Under the pieces are notes generated by a model. The model saw nothing but the letters and a program-made list of their open reading frames with translations, was not told the origin of the DNA and ran no database searches. A stretch of 64,000 nt of DNA from a bacterium. GTDB lineage: Bacteria > Bacillota > Bacilli > Lactobacillales > Streptococcaceae. A program made the position numbers and the translations under genes. Within the stretch, counting starts at the first letter, position 1. The number at the start of each line of letters is the position of its first letter. The stretch covers positions 81,112 to 145,111 of the forward strand of contig CAJNCJ010000004.1 in the NCBI GenBank assembly GCA_905221235.1. The letters are read 5' to 3'. Shown here piece after piece: positions 37,058-48,178 of this stretch.

Positions 37058-38389
37058 TTACTCTGTTTCTTCTTCTATTTCAACTTCGGTAATTTGGACT
37101 TTTACCTTGGTAACACGTCCATTTTTCACTTTATCATTGGTTAGGATAAGCTGCTTGTTTTGACTGACTAATTCATAACTGAGTTTCTCAGTCGTTGGAA
37201 TGGTCCCAACTCCTGTCAAATAGTAACCAGCGATGGTATCAACGTCATCACTTTCCAGTTCAACATCAAAGTAGTCATTAAAATCATTGAGATTCATGGT
37301 ACCTTGAACAATGTAAGTATCATCGCCAATCTGATGAACATCTATTGCTGCTTTGTCCGTTTCATCATCGATTTCCCCAACGATTTCCTCTAAGAGGTCT
37401 TCCAGAGTCACCAAACCAGCCATCCCACCGTATTCATCTAGCAAGATTGCCATTTGTCTTTGGGTATTACGCAATTCTTTTAACAAGTCATCCACAAAAA
37501 TAGTTTCAGGAACAAAGAGTGGATCTTGTAAGATTTTCTTCCAAACAATATTGTCAAAACCGTCCACAAAACCCGCCTTAAGGAGACTCTTGGTGTGAAT
37601 GATCCCAATCACATTGTCCTTATCCCCATCATAGACAGGGATACGAGAATAATTTTGTTTTAAAATACTTTGGATGATGGTTTGACTATCATCCTGAATA
37701 TCGACCATAAAGGCATCCGTTCGAGGAACCATGACTTCTCTGGCCATTAATTCGTCCAGTGAAAAAATTCCTTGTAACATTTCAATTTCGTCAGCATCTA
37801 GTGTTTCTTCACTATTTGTCAGCATGTATTCAATTTCATCACGGGTCATTTTTTCATCAGCATCGTCAAAGGTCATAGGAGTCAAGCGACTCAAGAGATT
37901 GGTAGATGCAGACAAGAGCCAAACAAAGGGACTAACTAGTTTCCCCAGCCCAATGATAACTGGCGCTGTACGAATCGCCAAGGCATCCTTTAGATTAAGA
38001 GCGATTCTCTTAGGATACAATTCCCCAAAAACGATGGAAATATAAGTCAAAAATGCTAAAGATAGAAAACTTGCAACGGCATAAGCTGTTTCCCCATTTC
38101 CAAGCCAGGATGCAATTTCTCGTCCCAGAGTTTCTGCCAAACTCGCCCCTGATAAGATCGTAATCAGGGTAATCCCTACTTGAATGGTTGATAAAAAGTG
38201 GTTAGGATTTTCTAGTACCTTCAGCAGACGGATATAGCGTCTATCTCCTTCTTCTGCCTTTTGTTCAACCCGCGCACGGTTAAGTGAAACCATGGCCATT
38301 TCTGTGGCTGAGAAAAAGGCATTTAACACCGTCAAGATAAACAATAAAACAAATTGTAGCAACAAATTCTGACTACTTGGGTCTTCCAT
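37058..38389 (-). CDS. CNNM/CorC-family transporter with CBS pair (hemolysin-like)
   Basis: A 443-residue membrane protein in HlyC/CorC order: an N-terminal CNNM (DUF21) domain with about four helices (residues 1-190, NAFFSATEMAMVSLNRARVEQ), a CBS pair (MVPRTDAFMVDI ... YSRIPVYDGDKDNVIGIIHTKSLL) and a C-terminal CorC_HlyC domain (DDLLKELRNTQRQMAILLDEYGGMAGLVTLEDLLEEIVGEI). Relatives export magnesium or other divalent ions; the hemolysin label is historical. Monocistronic. Confidence 0.88.
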   Translation of the reverse strand: MEDPSSQNLLLQFVLLFILTVLNAFFSATEMAMVSLNRARVEQKAEEGDRRYIRLLKVLENPNHFLSTIQVGITLITILSGASLAETLGREIASWLGNGETAYAVASFLSLAFLTYISIVFGELYPKRIALNLKDALAIRTAPVIIGLGKLVSPFVWLLSASTNLLSRLTPMTFDDADEKMTRDEIEYMLTNSEETLDADEIEMLQGIFSLDELMAREVMVPRTDAFMVDIQDDSQTIIQSILKQNYSRIPVYDGDKDNVIGIIHTKSLLKAGFVDGFDNIVWKKILQDPLFVPETIFVDDLLKELRNTQRQMAILLDEYGGMAGLVTLEDLLEEIVGEIDDETDKAAIDVHQIGDDTYIVQGTMNLNDFNDYFDVELESDDVDTIAGYYLTGVGTIPTTEKLSYELVSQNKQLILTNDKVKNGRVTKVKVQITEVEIEEETE

Positions 38390-38544
38390 AGTTCTTCTCC
38401 TAAAATAGTATCTTATCCTTTATTATATCACAAAATATAGTCCAGTACATATTATTTTTTTCTTAGTACCTATTCTAGCCCTGCTGAAACTAGTAAAAGA
38501 AGAACTCCTACATCTACAAGTGACATAGGAGTTTATGTAATCTT

Positions 38545-39588
<1,044 letters not shown>

Positions 39589-39602
<14 letters not shown>

Positions 39603-40872
39603 CACTTGCCTCAATCCGCTGAATCTTAGCACCTAGCTGCGCCAACTTCTCATGGAAACGGTAGTAACCTCTATCCAAGTGAACCAATTTACCAACTACA
39701 GTTTCTCCTTGTGCTACCAAACCTGTCAAAATTAAGGCAGCACTGGCACGAAGGTCAGTTGAAAGAACTTCTGCCCCCTGCAAAGGTTGACCACCAACAA
39801 TACGAGCTGTATCACGGATAATCTCAGAGTGCAATCCCATGCGACGCATTTCTTCTAGATGTTGGAAACGATTTTCGAAAACTGTCTCCACCATAGTTGA
39901 CTCCCCTTTTGCGACGGTCATCAAGGCTGTAAATTGAGCCTGCATATCTGTTGGAAATCCTGGGTGGGGCAAGGTTTTCACATGAACAGCTTTTAAATTT
40001 TCTAGTTGAGAGCGAACTCGAATTCCTTCAGTCTCCTCTGTCACTTCCACTCCCATTTCAAGCAATTTGGCAATCAAGGGACGGTTGTGCTCCCAGACAG
40101 CGTCTTTAATCAATATATCACCACCAGTCATGGCAGCAGCTACCATAAAGGTTCCGGCTTCGATACGGTCTTGGACTACATTGTGAGTCGTACCATGAAG
40201 TTTCTCAACACCGGTAATGGTAATGGTCTCTGTACCAGCACCCTTAACCTTAGCTCCCATTTCATTGAGGAGAATAGCTAGGTCCACAATCTCAGGCTCA
40301 CGCGCAGCATTTTCAATCACTGTCACCCCATCAGCTAGAGTCGCTGCCATCATCAAGTTCTGCGTAGCACCAACACTTGGGAAATCCATATAGATATGAG
40401 CTCCATGTATGCGATCAGCCTTGGCTTCGATATAACCAGCTGTCTGACTAATCTTAGCCCCCATAGCTTCTAGACCTTTCAAATGAAGATCAATAGGGCG
40501 GCTGCCAATCGTACAACCACCTGGCATGGATACTTTAGCATGACCTACACGAGCAAGAATTGGTCCCAAGACAACGATAGATGCACGCATCTTGCTAACA
40601 TACTTGTAGGGAGCCTCCTCTGTGATATCGCCAGTCGCATCCACCTCGACAAGATGGGCTTCTTCATCAAAATCTACCTTGGCATTCAAACCACGAACTA
40701 CCTGATTCATAGTGAAAACATCTGACAAGATAGGAACGTTCTGCAAAACAGTCTTTCCTTCACTTGCTAGAATAGTCGCTGCCAACAAGGGTAAGACTGC
40801 ATTCTTTGCTCCTTCGATCGTAACACTTCCTACCAGACGATTATCGCCACCTTGAACCACAATTTTTTCCAT
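39589..40872 (-). CDS. murA: UDP-N-acetylglucosamine 1-carboxyvinyltransferase
   Basis: The first committed enzyme of peptidoglycan synthesis, adding enolpyruvate from PEP; the target of fosfomycin. The 427-residue product has [19 protein letters not shown] near 20 and the catalytic Cys in [18 protein letters not shown] near 116. Firmicutes usually have two MurA paralogues; this is the one linked to epuA-endA. Confidence 0.95.
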
Positions 40873-40895
40873 ACTTATTTCCTTTACTCTTGATT

Positions 40896-41126
40896 TTATA
40901 ATAATCCTCTAAGCGCTTCTTGCCACAACTGATATAGGTTTATAAAGAAAGAACTCAAGATATAGCCCATTACAATGCTGAAAAAGGCTACTAATAAACG
41001 AACTTTTCCTGTATTCTCAGCTGTCACTTTTAAAACCTTTTCCCATCTAACAAGATTCTTTAAAAGGTAAAAACTCACATAAATAAAGAGCATGTGACTG
41101 CTTAGAGTGAATAATAATTGAACCAT
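40896..41126 (-). CDS. DUF1146 small membrane protein
   Basis: A 76-residue protein with two hydrophobic helices ([19 protein letters not shown] and [23 protein letters not shown]) and the family motif WEKVLK between them, like B. subtilis YwzB. Function unknown; commonly placed upstream of murA, as here with a 23-base gap. Confidence 0.85.
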   Translation of the reverse strand: MVQLLFTLSSHMLFIYVSFYLLKNLVRWEKVLKVTAENTGKVRLLVAFFSIVMGYILSSFFINLYQLWQEALRGLL

Positions 41127-41183
41127 TTGACTATTATACCATCTTCTCTGTTTGTGCGCTAGTTTGGAAACTTCACTTAAAAA

Positions 41184-42221
41184 CTAGGAATTGTTTTTCA
41201 AGTAATCAATTGCATCTTGTAGGGTTTTAACTGGCACAATTTTCATATCTGTCTTAATTGTTTTTGCTGCTTCCAGAGCTGTTTGGTAGTTATTTTTCGC
41301 ATCTGGATGCGCTTTTTGTTCTTCTTCGCTAACAGGGTTATCTGGAGCAAAGAAAATAGCAGCACCTTCTCTAGCCGAAGCTACAACTTTCTTATCAATA
41401 CCTCCGATGTCCCCCACATTACCATCGCGGTCAATGGTTCCTGTGCCGGCAACGATACGGCCATTACGAAGGCCTGGGTCAGCTATTTGAGTATAGATAG
41501 CCAGACTAAACATGAGACCAGCACTTGGACCGCCGATACCGGCTGTTGAAAAGCGAATTGGGACATCACTGGTCACTTCTGTACGGTCAATCAAACCGAT
41601 TCCAATCCCATTTTTTCCATTTTCCAAGGTGATAATCTTACCTTCTGCAGACTTGGTTTGCCCATCTTCTTCATAGGTCACCTTGACGGAGTCCCCCAGT
41701 TTTTGAGAATTGACGTAATCAATCAAGTCCTTGGAACTATCAAAGGTCTGATCATTGACTGCAGTGACCGTATCAGAGATGTTGAGAATCCCTTTAAAGG
41801 TCGAATTATCCGTTACAGTCAAGACATAAACCCCAAGATATTTGAGTTCAATATCCTTACCAGCTGTTTTTAGCCCTTGATACTTGGCCATATTTTGCGA
41901 TGTTTGCATGTAGAATTGATTAATTCGCATAAATTCAACATCAGAAGAACCACCTGTAGTCTCCTGAGCACTACGAATATCTGTAAAAGGCGTCAACCAA
42001 GCATAAATCATATGAGCTAAAGTAGCATGTTGGACACCAACCGTAACGAAGTGATAGGCACCAGCTTCCTTATCTTCTGTATCATTGACTTTGAGGACTT
42101 GGCGAATATCTTCCGAACCACCTGGAACTTCTATATAGTAGGGCAAGGGCACTACAAATGCCAAGAAAGTTGCTATCAAGGCCGCAATGACGTATAAGGG
42201 CCATCTAATCTTTTTTTTCAT
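41184..42221 (-). CDS. sepM: Membrane-anchored PDZ/Lon-like serine protease, SepM type
   Basis: A 345-residue protein: N-terminal membrane anchor ([27 protein letters not shown]), a PDZ domain (about 130-200) and an S16-like protease domain with the catalytic Ser in [11 protein letters not shown] and the Lys in [15 protein letters not shown] (Ser-Lys dyad). In S. mutans SepM trims the competence peptide CSP; in B. subtilis the relative is YlbL. Here the substrate is unknown. It overlaps coaD by 17 bases. Confidence 0.87.
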   Translation of the reverse strand: MKKKIRWPLYVIAALIATFLAFVVPLPYYIEVPGGSEDIRQVLKVNDTEDKEAGAYHFVTVGVQHATLAHMIYAWLTPFTDIRSAQETTGGSSDVEFMRINQFYMQTSQNMAKYQGLKTAGKDIELKYLGVYVLTVTDNSTFKGILNISDTVTAVNDQTFDSSKDLIDYVNSQKLGDSVKVTYEEDGQTKSAEGKIITLENGKNGIGIGLIDRTEVTSDVPIRFSTAGIGGPSAGLMFSLAIYTQIADPGLRNGRIVAGTGTIDRDGNVGDIGGIDKKVVASAREGAAIFFAPDNPVSEEEQKAHPDAKNNYQTALEAAKTIKTDMKIVPVKTLQDAIDYLKNNS

Positions 42222-42693
42222 TTCTTATTTCCTCCAAAATACTCTCAGGAACATAGCAGGCAATATCCTGACCAAACTTCAGCAGCTCTCGAACACCGGA
42301 TGAACTGATATAAAGATGCTCCGGTCGGCTATGTAAATAAATGGTCTCTATATCAGGAGACAGCTGATGGTTGTAGTAATCAAAACTGGCTTCATATTGC
42401 AAATCCGCTGCATTCCTCAACCCCCGCACTAGACAAGTAGCCCCCAGTCTTTTTGCAACATCAACTACCAATTCATCATGAGAAGACACGACTGCAACAT
42501 TTTCCAAATGTTTCACAGCCTTTTCCAGCCCCCGTTTACGATTTTCGATTGGGAGGAATCCTTGTTTGTGAGGATTAAAAAAAATACCTACATAGAGCTT
42601 ATCAAAGAGTTTGCTCGCCCGTTCAATCATATCCAGATGCCCATTTGTCATCGGATCAAATGAGCCTGTGAATAAGCCAATCTTATCTGACAT
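42205..42693 (-). CDS. coaD: Phosphopantetheine adenylyltransferase
   Basis: Fourth step of coenzyme A synthesis. The 162-residue nucleotidyltransferase has [18 protein letters not shown] at the N-terminus (HxGH-type) and [13 protein letters not shown] near the C-terminus (ISS(T/S)xxR). It overlaps rsmD by 11 bases. Confidence 0.96.
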   Translation of the reverse strand: MSDKIGLFTGSFDPMTNGHLDMIERASKLFDKLYVGIFFNPHKQGFLPIENRKRGLEKAVKHLENVAVVSSHDELVVDVAKRLGATCLVRGLRNAADLQYEASFDYYNHQLSPDIETIYLHSRPEHLYISSSGVRELLKFGQDIACYVPESILEEIRNEKKD

Positions 42694-43222
42694 AGACTGT
42701 CACCTTACTAATTCCATAAATTTTTTCCTTCCAGATGCCCAGGCAGGCAATTTCTTCTGGAAGTTCCACGGCTTTATCCGTCTCACACACGACCATGACA
42801 TCTTCAGAAAAAAGCGCTCTCTCAGCCATTTTTTCAATATCTGCTACGATTTGTTCCTTGGCATAAGGAGGGTCTAAGAAAATAAGGTCGAAAGGCCCAG
42901 ACACCTGCTCCAGAGCTCGTTCCGCCTCCATCTTGAGGAGCTGAAATTTTCCAACTTCCTTGCTCATCTGGATATTTTCGGCCACGATAGCCTGAGCCTT
43001 ACGGTCTCGCTCTACCAAAACAGCGCTAGCCATGCCACGCGATACTGCCTCAATAGATAAGCCACCACTGCCTGCATAAAGGTCCAAGACCCGTCCCCCT
43101 TCAAAGTAGGGACCAATCATGTTAAAAATAGCTCCCCTAACCTTATCCGAAGTGGGTCTCGTCGTCTTGCCTTCTAGCGTCTTGAGGGGACGTCCCCCAT
43201 AGATTCCTGATACGATTTTCAT
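42683..43222 (-). CDS. rsmD: 16S rRNA (guanine-966-N2) methyltransferase RsmD
   Basis: A 179-residue SAM-dependent enzyme. [28 protein letters not shown] (SAM-binding motif I) and LIFLDPPY (motif IV) are visible. It is coupled to coaD, a very common bacterial pairing. Confidence 0.95.
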   Translation of the reverse strand: MKIVSGIYGGRPLKTLEGKTTRPTSDKVRGAIFNMIGPYFEGGRVLDLYAGSGGLSIEAVSRGMASAVLVERDRKAQAIVAENIQMSKEVGKFQLLKMEAERALEQVSGPFDLIFLDPPYAKEQIVADIEKMAERALFSEDVMVVCETDKAVELPEEIACLGIWKEKIYGISKVTVYVR

Positions 43223-43251
43223 ACCGTTTATTATACCAAATTATGGGCGAA

Positions 43252-43281
43252 AAGAGAAAGAAAACCGAACCTTGCGGTTCG
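43252..43281 (-). terminator. asnA terminator
   Basis: CGAACC-GCAA-GGTTCG hairpin followed by GTTTTCTTT on the minus strand, starting a few bases after the stop. Confidence 0.88.
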
Positions 43282-43286
43282 ATTCT

Positions 43287-44279
43287 CTACAAAATATTTT
43301 CGTAAGTATCGCGGACTTCTTGAGGCCAAACACTTGTTTGTACTTCTCCGATATGTTTCTTGCGAAGTAAGAACATGGCCATACGAGATTGTCCAATTCC
43401 TCCACCGATTGTCAATGGGAATAGGCCATTCAACAAAGCCTTGTGCCATTCCAATTCCAAGCGGTCTTCATCACCGGTGATTTCTACCTGACGGCGAAGG
43501 GTTTCTTCATCTACACGAATCCCCATAGAAGACAACTCAAAGGCTCCACCTAGAGACTCATTCCAAACAAGAATATCGCCATTAAGACCCTTGTAGCCAT
43601 TCTCAGATTCACTTGTCCAGTCATCGTAGTCTGGTGCACGTCCATCGTGTGGCTTGCCGTCTGGCAATTCGCCACCGATACCGATCAAGAAGACAGCTCC
43701 AAATTCTTTACAGATCGCATTTTCACGTTCTTTCGGTGTCAAGTCTGGGTAGCGTTCTACCAACTCTTCTGTGTGGATAAAAGTGATTTGTTTTGGCAAG
43801 ATAGACTCGATGTCATAGCGAGCTTCAACAGCTAGTTCTGTCAAACGAATGGCCTTATAAATCTTCTCAACTGTTTCTTTTAGGTAGGCAATGTTACGTT
43901 GGCCATTTGGGATAACCTTCTCCCAGTCCCACTGGTCGACATAAACAGAGTGGGTTGCATCCAGCGAGTCTTCGTCTGGACGAAGGGCCTTCATGTGAAC
44001 AAAAAGACCTTCTCCCTCACCGAAACCAAAACGAGCCAAAGTATGGCGTTTCCATTTAGCAAGTGAGTGCACCACTTCATAGGTTTCATCAGGAATCTGT
44101 AAAACCTTGACAGATACTGGATTTTCCACACCAGACAGGTTATCCTGCATCCCGTCACCGACCTTGCTCAAGATAGGACCTTGAACTTCGACAACTTCTA
44201 ACTTATCTTTCAAATACTGGGTAAAAGTGTTTTTGACAAAGGAAATTTCTTCTTGTTGATGGATAAAACTTTTCTTCAT
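43287..44279 (-). CDS. asnA: Aspartate-ammonia ligase
   Basis: Ammonia-dependent asparagine synthetase, 330 residues, class II tRNA-synthetase-like fold. Diagnostic stretches: [20 protein letters not shown] at the start, [13 protein letters not shown], and [14 protein letters not shown] near the C-terminus. Monocistronic with TATAAT upstream near 44310. Confidence 0.96.
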   Translation of the reverse strand: MKKSFIHQQEEISFVKNTFTQYLKDKLEVVEVQGPILSKVGDGMQDNLSGVENPVSVKVLQIPDETYEVVHSLAKWKRHTLARFGFGEGEGLFVHMKALRPDEDSLDATHSVYVDQWDWEKVIPNGQRNIAYLKETVEKIYKAIRLTELAVEARYDIESILPKQITFIHTEELVERYPDLTPKERENAICKEFGAVFLIGIGGELPDGKPHDGRAPDYDDWTSESENGYKGLNGDILVWNESLGGAFELSSMGIRVDEETLRRQVEITGDEDRLELEWHKALLNGLFPLTIGGGIGQSRMAMFLLRKKHIGEVQTSVWPQEVRDTYENIL

Positions 44280-44346
44280 AGGCTACTCCTCAAAAATTAA
44301 TTAAAAGCATTATACACCTATTTTCAAGAAAAGAAAAGAGAAAATT

Positions 44347-44377
44347 TAAAAAAATCAGTGCTCCTTGGAACACTGAT
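44347..44377 (-). terminator. Terminator of the BI-1 family gene
   Basis: ATCAGTGTTCC pairs with GGAGCACTGAT and TTTTTTT follows on the minus strand. Confidence 0.88.
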
Positions 44378-44389
44378 GTTAGGGACCTT

Positions 44390-45073
44390 CTAGTCATTTC
44401 GCCCGAAGATACGTAGAATACTTAGGAAAAGATTGATAAAATCAAGATAAATACTGAGAGCCATTGACACAACCCACCCTGTCGCTACACGACCTTGCGA
44501 TTGTTCATAAGCATAGCGAATTCTTTGGTTGTCCCAAGCAATCAGCCCAGAGAAAACCAAGACCATGGCTACGCTAATCATATAATCAAAGAAACCGCTA
44601 GCCAAGAAAATATTGACTACCATAGCAATAATCAAACCGATAAGAGCCGCCATCATTGCCCGACCAAGTCCACTCAAGTCTTTCTTGGTGAACATACCAA
44701 CTGCCGCCATGACAAAGAAGAGAAGGGCGCTCGACACAAAGGCGGATAAAACTGTACCGGGAGTATAGAAGGCCACCACAAAACTGAGGGTAAAGCCGTT
44801 TAAAACGGAGTAAAGTAAAAATACTGGAAGAGCAGCTGGACTATTCTTTAAGGCCATGTTACTAGCAACGAAGACTAGTGCTAGCTCTGCAAAGGTTGCA
44901 ATGGTCAACCAGAGACGCCCCTGCATCAAAAAGTAAACCAACTGAGACTGAAAGACCGTCAACATAAGGCCTGATACCAAAGCAGATAGTCCGATCCCCA
45001 GACCAACAAAGGCATAAACCTTAGCGTAAAATTGATTGAGACCTGCGCGGTCATGAATAATAGTGTGATTCAT
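44390..45073 (-). CDS. Bax inhibitor-1 / YccA-YbhL family membrane protein
   Basis: A 227-residue protein with seven hydrophobic segments and the UPF0005 pattern (AKVYAFVGLGIGLSALVSG at the start, SIYLDFINLFLSILRIFG with the conserved acidic residue at the end). Bacterial relatives include pH-sensitive calcium leak channels. Own terminator; AGGAG upstream. Confidence 0.9.
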   Translation of the reverse strand: MNHTIIHDRAGLNQFYAKVYAFVGLGIGLSALVSGLMLTVFQSQLVYFLMQGRLWLTIATFAELALVFVASNMALKNSPAALPVFLLYSVLNGFTLSFVVAFYTPGTVLSAFVSSALLFFVMAAVGMFTKKDLSGLGRAMMAALIGLIIAMVVNIFLASGFFDYMISVAMVLVFSGLIAWDNQRIRYAYEQSQGRVATGWVVSMALSIYLDFINLFLSILRIFGRND

Positions 45074-45127
45074 CTTTTCTCCTTTTCTATGAACATCTTT
45101 CCTTGATTATAACAAAGAAAGTTAAAA

Positions 45128-45868
45128 TTAGCTTAAATGGAAAATTAAAATACCTGCTGCAACGGCAACATTGAGACTCTCTGCCTGACCCTTCATGCTA
45201 ATGTGAACCAACTGGTCTGCACTTTCAACCATGAGGGGACTAATTCCTTGACCTTCATTTCCCATAACCAAGACAAACTGATCTAAATGTGGCAAGTCAC
45301 GATAATCTTTAGAATACTTGGAAAGAGTGGTTGCCAGCACAGGGATACCAGCCTTTTTAGCTTTCTCGAGAAGCGCTTGGCTCGACATCCGGTAAATGGG
45401 CAGATGAAAATGACTGCCTTGCATAGAACGTAAAGTTTTGAGACTGTAGATATCTGCCGACTTATCTGAAACAATCACTCCTGTAAAACCTGCTGCATCC
45501 GCAGTCCGAATGATGGTTCCCACATTACCAGGATCTTGCACATCTTCCAAAAACAAGAACTTGCCCTGACTAAAATCAGCTTGCCCTACTTCTTCTTTTT
45601 GAACCACCGCAACAATTCCTTGTGGAGTCTGAGAATCTGCCAAATCTAGCAAAATATCCTCTGACACCCAGACAGTTTGCGGAAACAAGGCTAACTGATC
45701 TCGGTAACTTTCTAGGGCAAAAATCTTCTCAATCGTCACCCCAGCTTGAACAGCTTCTTCAAACAAGTGCCAACCTTCAATCAAATAGGCAGACTTGCGG
45801 TATTTTTTTTGGTGTAATTTCTTGGCATTTTTTACCACAGAATTGGCTTTTGAGGTTATAATAGTCAT
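45128..45868 (-). CDS. TrmH/SpoU-family RNA 2'-O-methyltransferase
   Basis: A 246-residue enzyme: an N-terminal substrate-binding part (KANSVVKNAKKLHQKKYRKSAYLIEGWHLFEEAV) and the SPOUT knot with FLEDVQDPGNVGTIIRTADAAGF, MGNEGQGIS and ISMKGQAESLNVAVAAGIL. The exact rRNA/tRNA target is unknown. I start at MTIITSKAN. No ribosome site precedes it; instead a -10 box ends six bases upstream, so the mRNA is probably leaderless. Confidence 0.9.
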   Translation of the reverse strand: MTIITSKANSVVKNAKKLHQKKYRKSAYLIEGWHLFEEAVQAGVTIEKIFALESYRDQLALFPQTVWVSEDILLDLADSQTPQGIVAVVQKEEVGQADFSQGKFLFLEDVQDPGNVGTIIRTADAAGFTGVIVSDKSADIYSLKTLRSMQGSHFHLPIYRMSSQALLEKAKKAGIPVLATTLSKYSKDYRDLPHLDQFVLVMGNEGQGISPLMVESADQLVHISMKGQAESLNVAVAAGILIFHLS

Positions 45869-45873
45869 AGAAG

Positions 45874-45879
45874 TATTAT
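45874..45879 (-). promoter_or_regulatory. -10 box of a probable leaderless transcript
   Basis: On the minus strand TGTTATAAT (extended -10) ends six bases before the ATG at 45868, so the transcript would begin at or within a base or two of the start codon. The divergent acyP promoter must overlap here; the two starts are 33 bases apart. Confidence 0.7.
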
Positions 45880-45901
45880 AACACAATCAAAGGGGTTTGG
45901 T

Positions 45902-46180
45902 ATGCAAAAGGTTAGAATGATTGCCCAAGGTAGAGTTCAGGGAGTCGGCTTTCGTTGGGGTGTTTACAGCCTAGCGCTTGAAATTGGTGGCATCACAGGC
46001 CGAGTATGGAATAACGACGATGGCACAGTCGAAATCTTAGCTCAAGCAGACTCATCTGCCATCATGGCGAAATTTATCCAAGAAATCCGAAAAGGACCCA
46101 CACCTTTTTCAAAAGTCAGCTACTTAGATGTCCAATTGAGTAACTTTCCTCCCTACCCTGACTTTAAAATCGCAAATTAG
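45902..46180 (+). CDS. acyP: Acylphosphatase
   Basis: Hydrolyses acyl phosphates. The 92-residue protein has the family signature GRVQGVGFRWGVYSLALEIG (catalytic Arg) and GRVWNNDDGTVEI (catalytic Asn). AAAGGGG precedes the ATG. Divergent from the RNA methyltransferase. Confidence 0.95.
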   Translation: MQKVRMIAQGRVQGVGFRWGVYSLALEIGGITGRVWNNDDGTVEILAQADSSAIMAKFIQEIRKGPTPFSKVSYLDVQLSNFPPYPDFKIAN

Positions 46181-46193
46181 GTCTCTAGAACTA

Positions 46194-46222
46194 TTGTATA
46201 TTTTGTAAAAAAACAGTAGAAT
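46194..46222 (+). promoter_or_regulatory. yidC promoter
   Basis: TTGTAT (46194-46199) and TAGAAT (46217-46222), 17 bases apart. Confidence 0.7.
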
Positions 46223-46257
46223 AGAAAGGTATAATTTTTAAAGAAGGAATAAAAACA

Positions 46258-47184
46258 GTGAAATCTATTAAACGTTTTGCACTCTCGACTATGGGAGTGG
46301 CTATGTTGCTTGTCTTGACTGGCTGTGTTAGCGTCGATAAAGCCACAGGAAAGCCAATAGGATTTATTTGGAATACGATCGGAGCGCCTATGGCTGAAGC
46401 TATCAAGTACTTCGCTACTGATAAAGGTCTAGGCTTCGGTGTCGCTATCATTATCGTAACCATTATCGTGCGCTTGATTATCTTGCCACTTGGTATCTAC
46501 CAATCATGGAAAGCAACGCTTCACTCTGAAAAGATGAACGCCCTCAAGCACGTCCTTGAGCCACACCAGACACGTCTCAAGGAAGCGACTACTCAAGAAG
46601 AAAAACTAGAAGCTCAACAAGCCCTCTTTGCCGCTCAAAAAGAGCACGGCATCAGCATGTTTGGTGGTGTAGGATGTTTCCCTATCCTCCTTCAAATGCC
46701 TTTCTTCTCTGCTATCTACTTTGCTGCCCAACATACTGAAGGGGTTGCTCAAGCAAGCTACCTAGGCATTCCTCTAGGTTCTCCAAGTATGATTTTAGCT
46801 GCCTGCGCTGGTGTCCTTTACTATCTTCAATCACTCCTTTCACTTCACGGAGTAGAAGATGAAACGCAAAGAGATCAAATCAAGAAAATGGCTTACGTGA
46901 GCCCAGTCATGATTGCCGGCTTCTCCCTCATTTCACCAGCCAGTGTCACACTTTACTGGGTTGTCGGTGGTTTCATGATGATTCTCCAACAGTTTATCGT
47001 CAACTATATCGTTCGTCCAAAACTTCGCAAAAAAGTCCGTGAAGAACTAGCCAAGAACCCACCAAAAGCACGTGCTTTCTCTACACCAAGTGGACGAAAA
47101 GACGTTACCCCTGAACAACCAACTGCTATCACAAGCAAGAAAAAACACAAAAATCGCAACGCTGGAAAACAACGTTCGAGATAA
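46258..47184 (+). CDS. yidC: Membrane protein insertase YidC/Oxa1
   Basis: A 308-residue insertase starting at GTG. A lipoprotein signal ends in LTGC (Cys about 23), then five membrane segments with the hydrophilic-groove Arg in TIIVRLIILPLGIYQSWKA and MFGGVGCFPILLQMPFFSAIY. The tail is long and basic (KKKHKNRNAGKQRSR), the feature of streptococcal YidC2, which can partly replace the SRP pathway. AAGAAGGAA lies before the start. Confidence 0.94.
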   Translation: MKSIKRFALSTMGVAMLLVLTGCVSVDKATGKPIGFIWNTIGAPMAEAIKYFATDKGLGFGVAIIIVTIIVRLIILPLGIYQSWKATLHSEKMNALKHVLEPHQTRLKEATTQEEKLEAQQALFAAQKEHGISMFGGVGCFPILLQMPFFSAIYFAAQHTEGVAQASYLGIPLGSPSMILAACAGVLYYLQSLLSLHGVEDETQRDQIKKMAYVSPVMIAGFSLISPASVTLYWVVGGFMMILQQFIVNYIVRPKLRKKVREELAKNPPKARAFSTPSGRKDVTPEQPTAITSKKKHKNRNAGKQRSR

Positions 47185-47187
47185 TCA

Positions 47188-47220
47188 GAAAAAGGCTTAG
47201 CTGGATGGCTAAGTCTTTTT
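47188..47220 (+). terminator. yidC terminator
   Basis: AAAGGCTTAG/CTAAGTCTTT stem with TTTTT after, just past the yidC stop. Confidence 0.88.
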
Positions 47221-47227
47221 GCAAGTC

Positions 47228-47258
47228 AAAAGCCCGATGTTTCCATCAGGCTTCTTTT
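47228..47258 (-). terminator. pflA terminator
   Basis: AAGCC-GATG / CATC-GGCTT stem with T's on both strands, abutting the pflA stop. Confidence 0.85.
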
Positions 47259-48053
47259 TTATCCATGTACACGTTTCATGTAGTCTTGATAACTTTCGGT
47301 ATCCATGAGTTTTTTAGCGTTTTTCACGCGTTCTGCTGTTGGTGGCTTGACTCCTTCGAGTGAATAAGGAATCCCAAGTTCACGCCACTTGAACTCACCC
47401 ATGGTGTGATAAGGAAGGATTTCAAACTTATCAACATTTTTGAGGGTCTTGACGAACTTACCAAGTTCAATCAGGTCATCATCTCTGTCTGTTAAACCTG
47501 GAACTAGTACGTGGCGAATCCAAACAGGTTTCCCAATATCTGATAGATACTGGGCACAGGCCAAGATGTTTTTATTGGTTTGGCTAGTAACAATCTTGTG
47601 CTGTTCTTCATTGATTTCCTTGATATCCAAGAGAACCAAGTCAGTGACAGCCATGAGTTTGTCAAATTTTTCAAGGTAACGTGGTTTATTACGGAAAGGA
47701 AGGGCACAGGTATCCAAGGTACAGTGGATTCCTTGTTCCTTGGCCTTGGTAAAGAGGGCAATCAAGAAATCAATCTGCAAGAGGGCTTCTCCCCCACTGA
47801 CTGTAATACCACCCTTATTTCCCCAGAAACCGCGGTAGCGCAAGGCCTCTGCCAAGACATCATCTACTGTCCGTTCACGTGATTTATTGGACTCCATAGC
47901 CCATGTGTCTGGATTGTGGCAATACTGGCAACGCATGTGACAGCCCTGCAAAAAGACAATAAAGCGAATACCAGGCCCATCTACCGAACCAAAGCTTTCT
48001 GTCGAATGCACCATTCCTGTCACTTGTCCATAATCAATTGTTTCTTCAGACAT
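47259..48053 (-). CDS. pflA: Pyruvate formate-lyase activating enzyme
   Basis: A 264-residue radical SAM enzyme that installs the glycyl radical on pyruvate formate-lyase for mixed-acid fermentation. The 4Fe-4S site is GCHMRCQYCHNPDTW (CxxxCxxC, near 35), with GGEALLQ for SAM binding. The pfl gene is not adjacent. A cre-like site between promoter and start suggests CcpA control. Confidence 0.95.
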   Translation of the reverse strand: MSEETIDYGQVTGMVHSTESFGSVDGPGIRFIVFLQGCHMRCQYCHNPDTWAMESNKSRERTVDDVLAEALRYRGFWGNKGGITVSGGEALLQIDFLIALFTKAKEQGIHCTLDTCALPFRNKPRYLEKFDKLMAVTDLVLLDIKEINEEQHKIVTSQTNKNILACAQYLSDIGKPVWIRHVLVPGLTDRDDDLIELGKFVKTLKNVDKFEILPYHTMGEFKWRELGIPYSLEGVKPPTAERVKNAKKLMDTESYQDYMKRVHG

Positions 48054-48066
48054 ATCGTTACCTTCC

Positions 48067-48115
48067 TTGAAAACGTTTTATAGTTTTATTATATCACGAC
48101 TTGAAGGAAAAACAA
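48067..48115 (-). promoter_or_regulatory. pflA promoter with candidate cre site
   Basis: TTGTTT (48110-48115) and TATAAT (48088-48093), 16 bases apart, on the minus strand. TGAAAACGTTTTAT (48068-48081, + strand) matches the CcpA cre consensus with about one deviation and lies just downstream of the -10, a repressing position. Confidence 0.65.
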
Positions 48116-48178
48116 GATTTTTGCCTATTTTTTAGAAAGCAATCTGTTTTTCAATTTCATTTTCAATTAATTATCATT

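Noticed and set aside
45622..45861. Possible + strand gene upstream of acyP
   Set aside because: It is antisense to the RNA methyltransferase, whose conserved SPOUT motifs account for the region.
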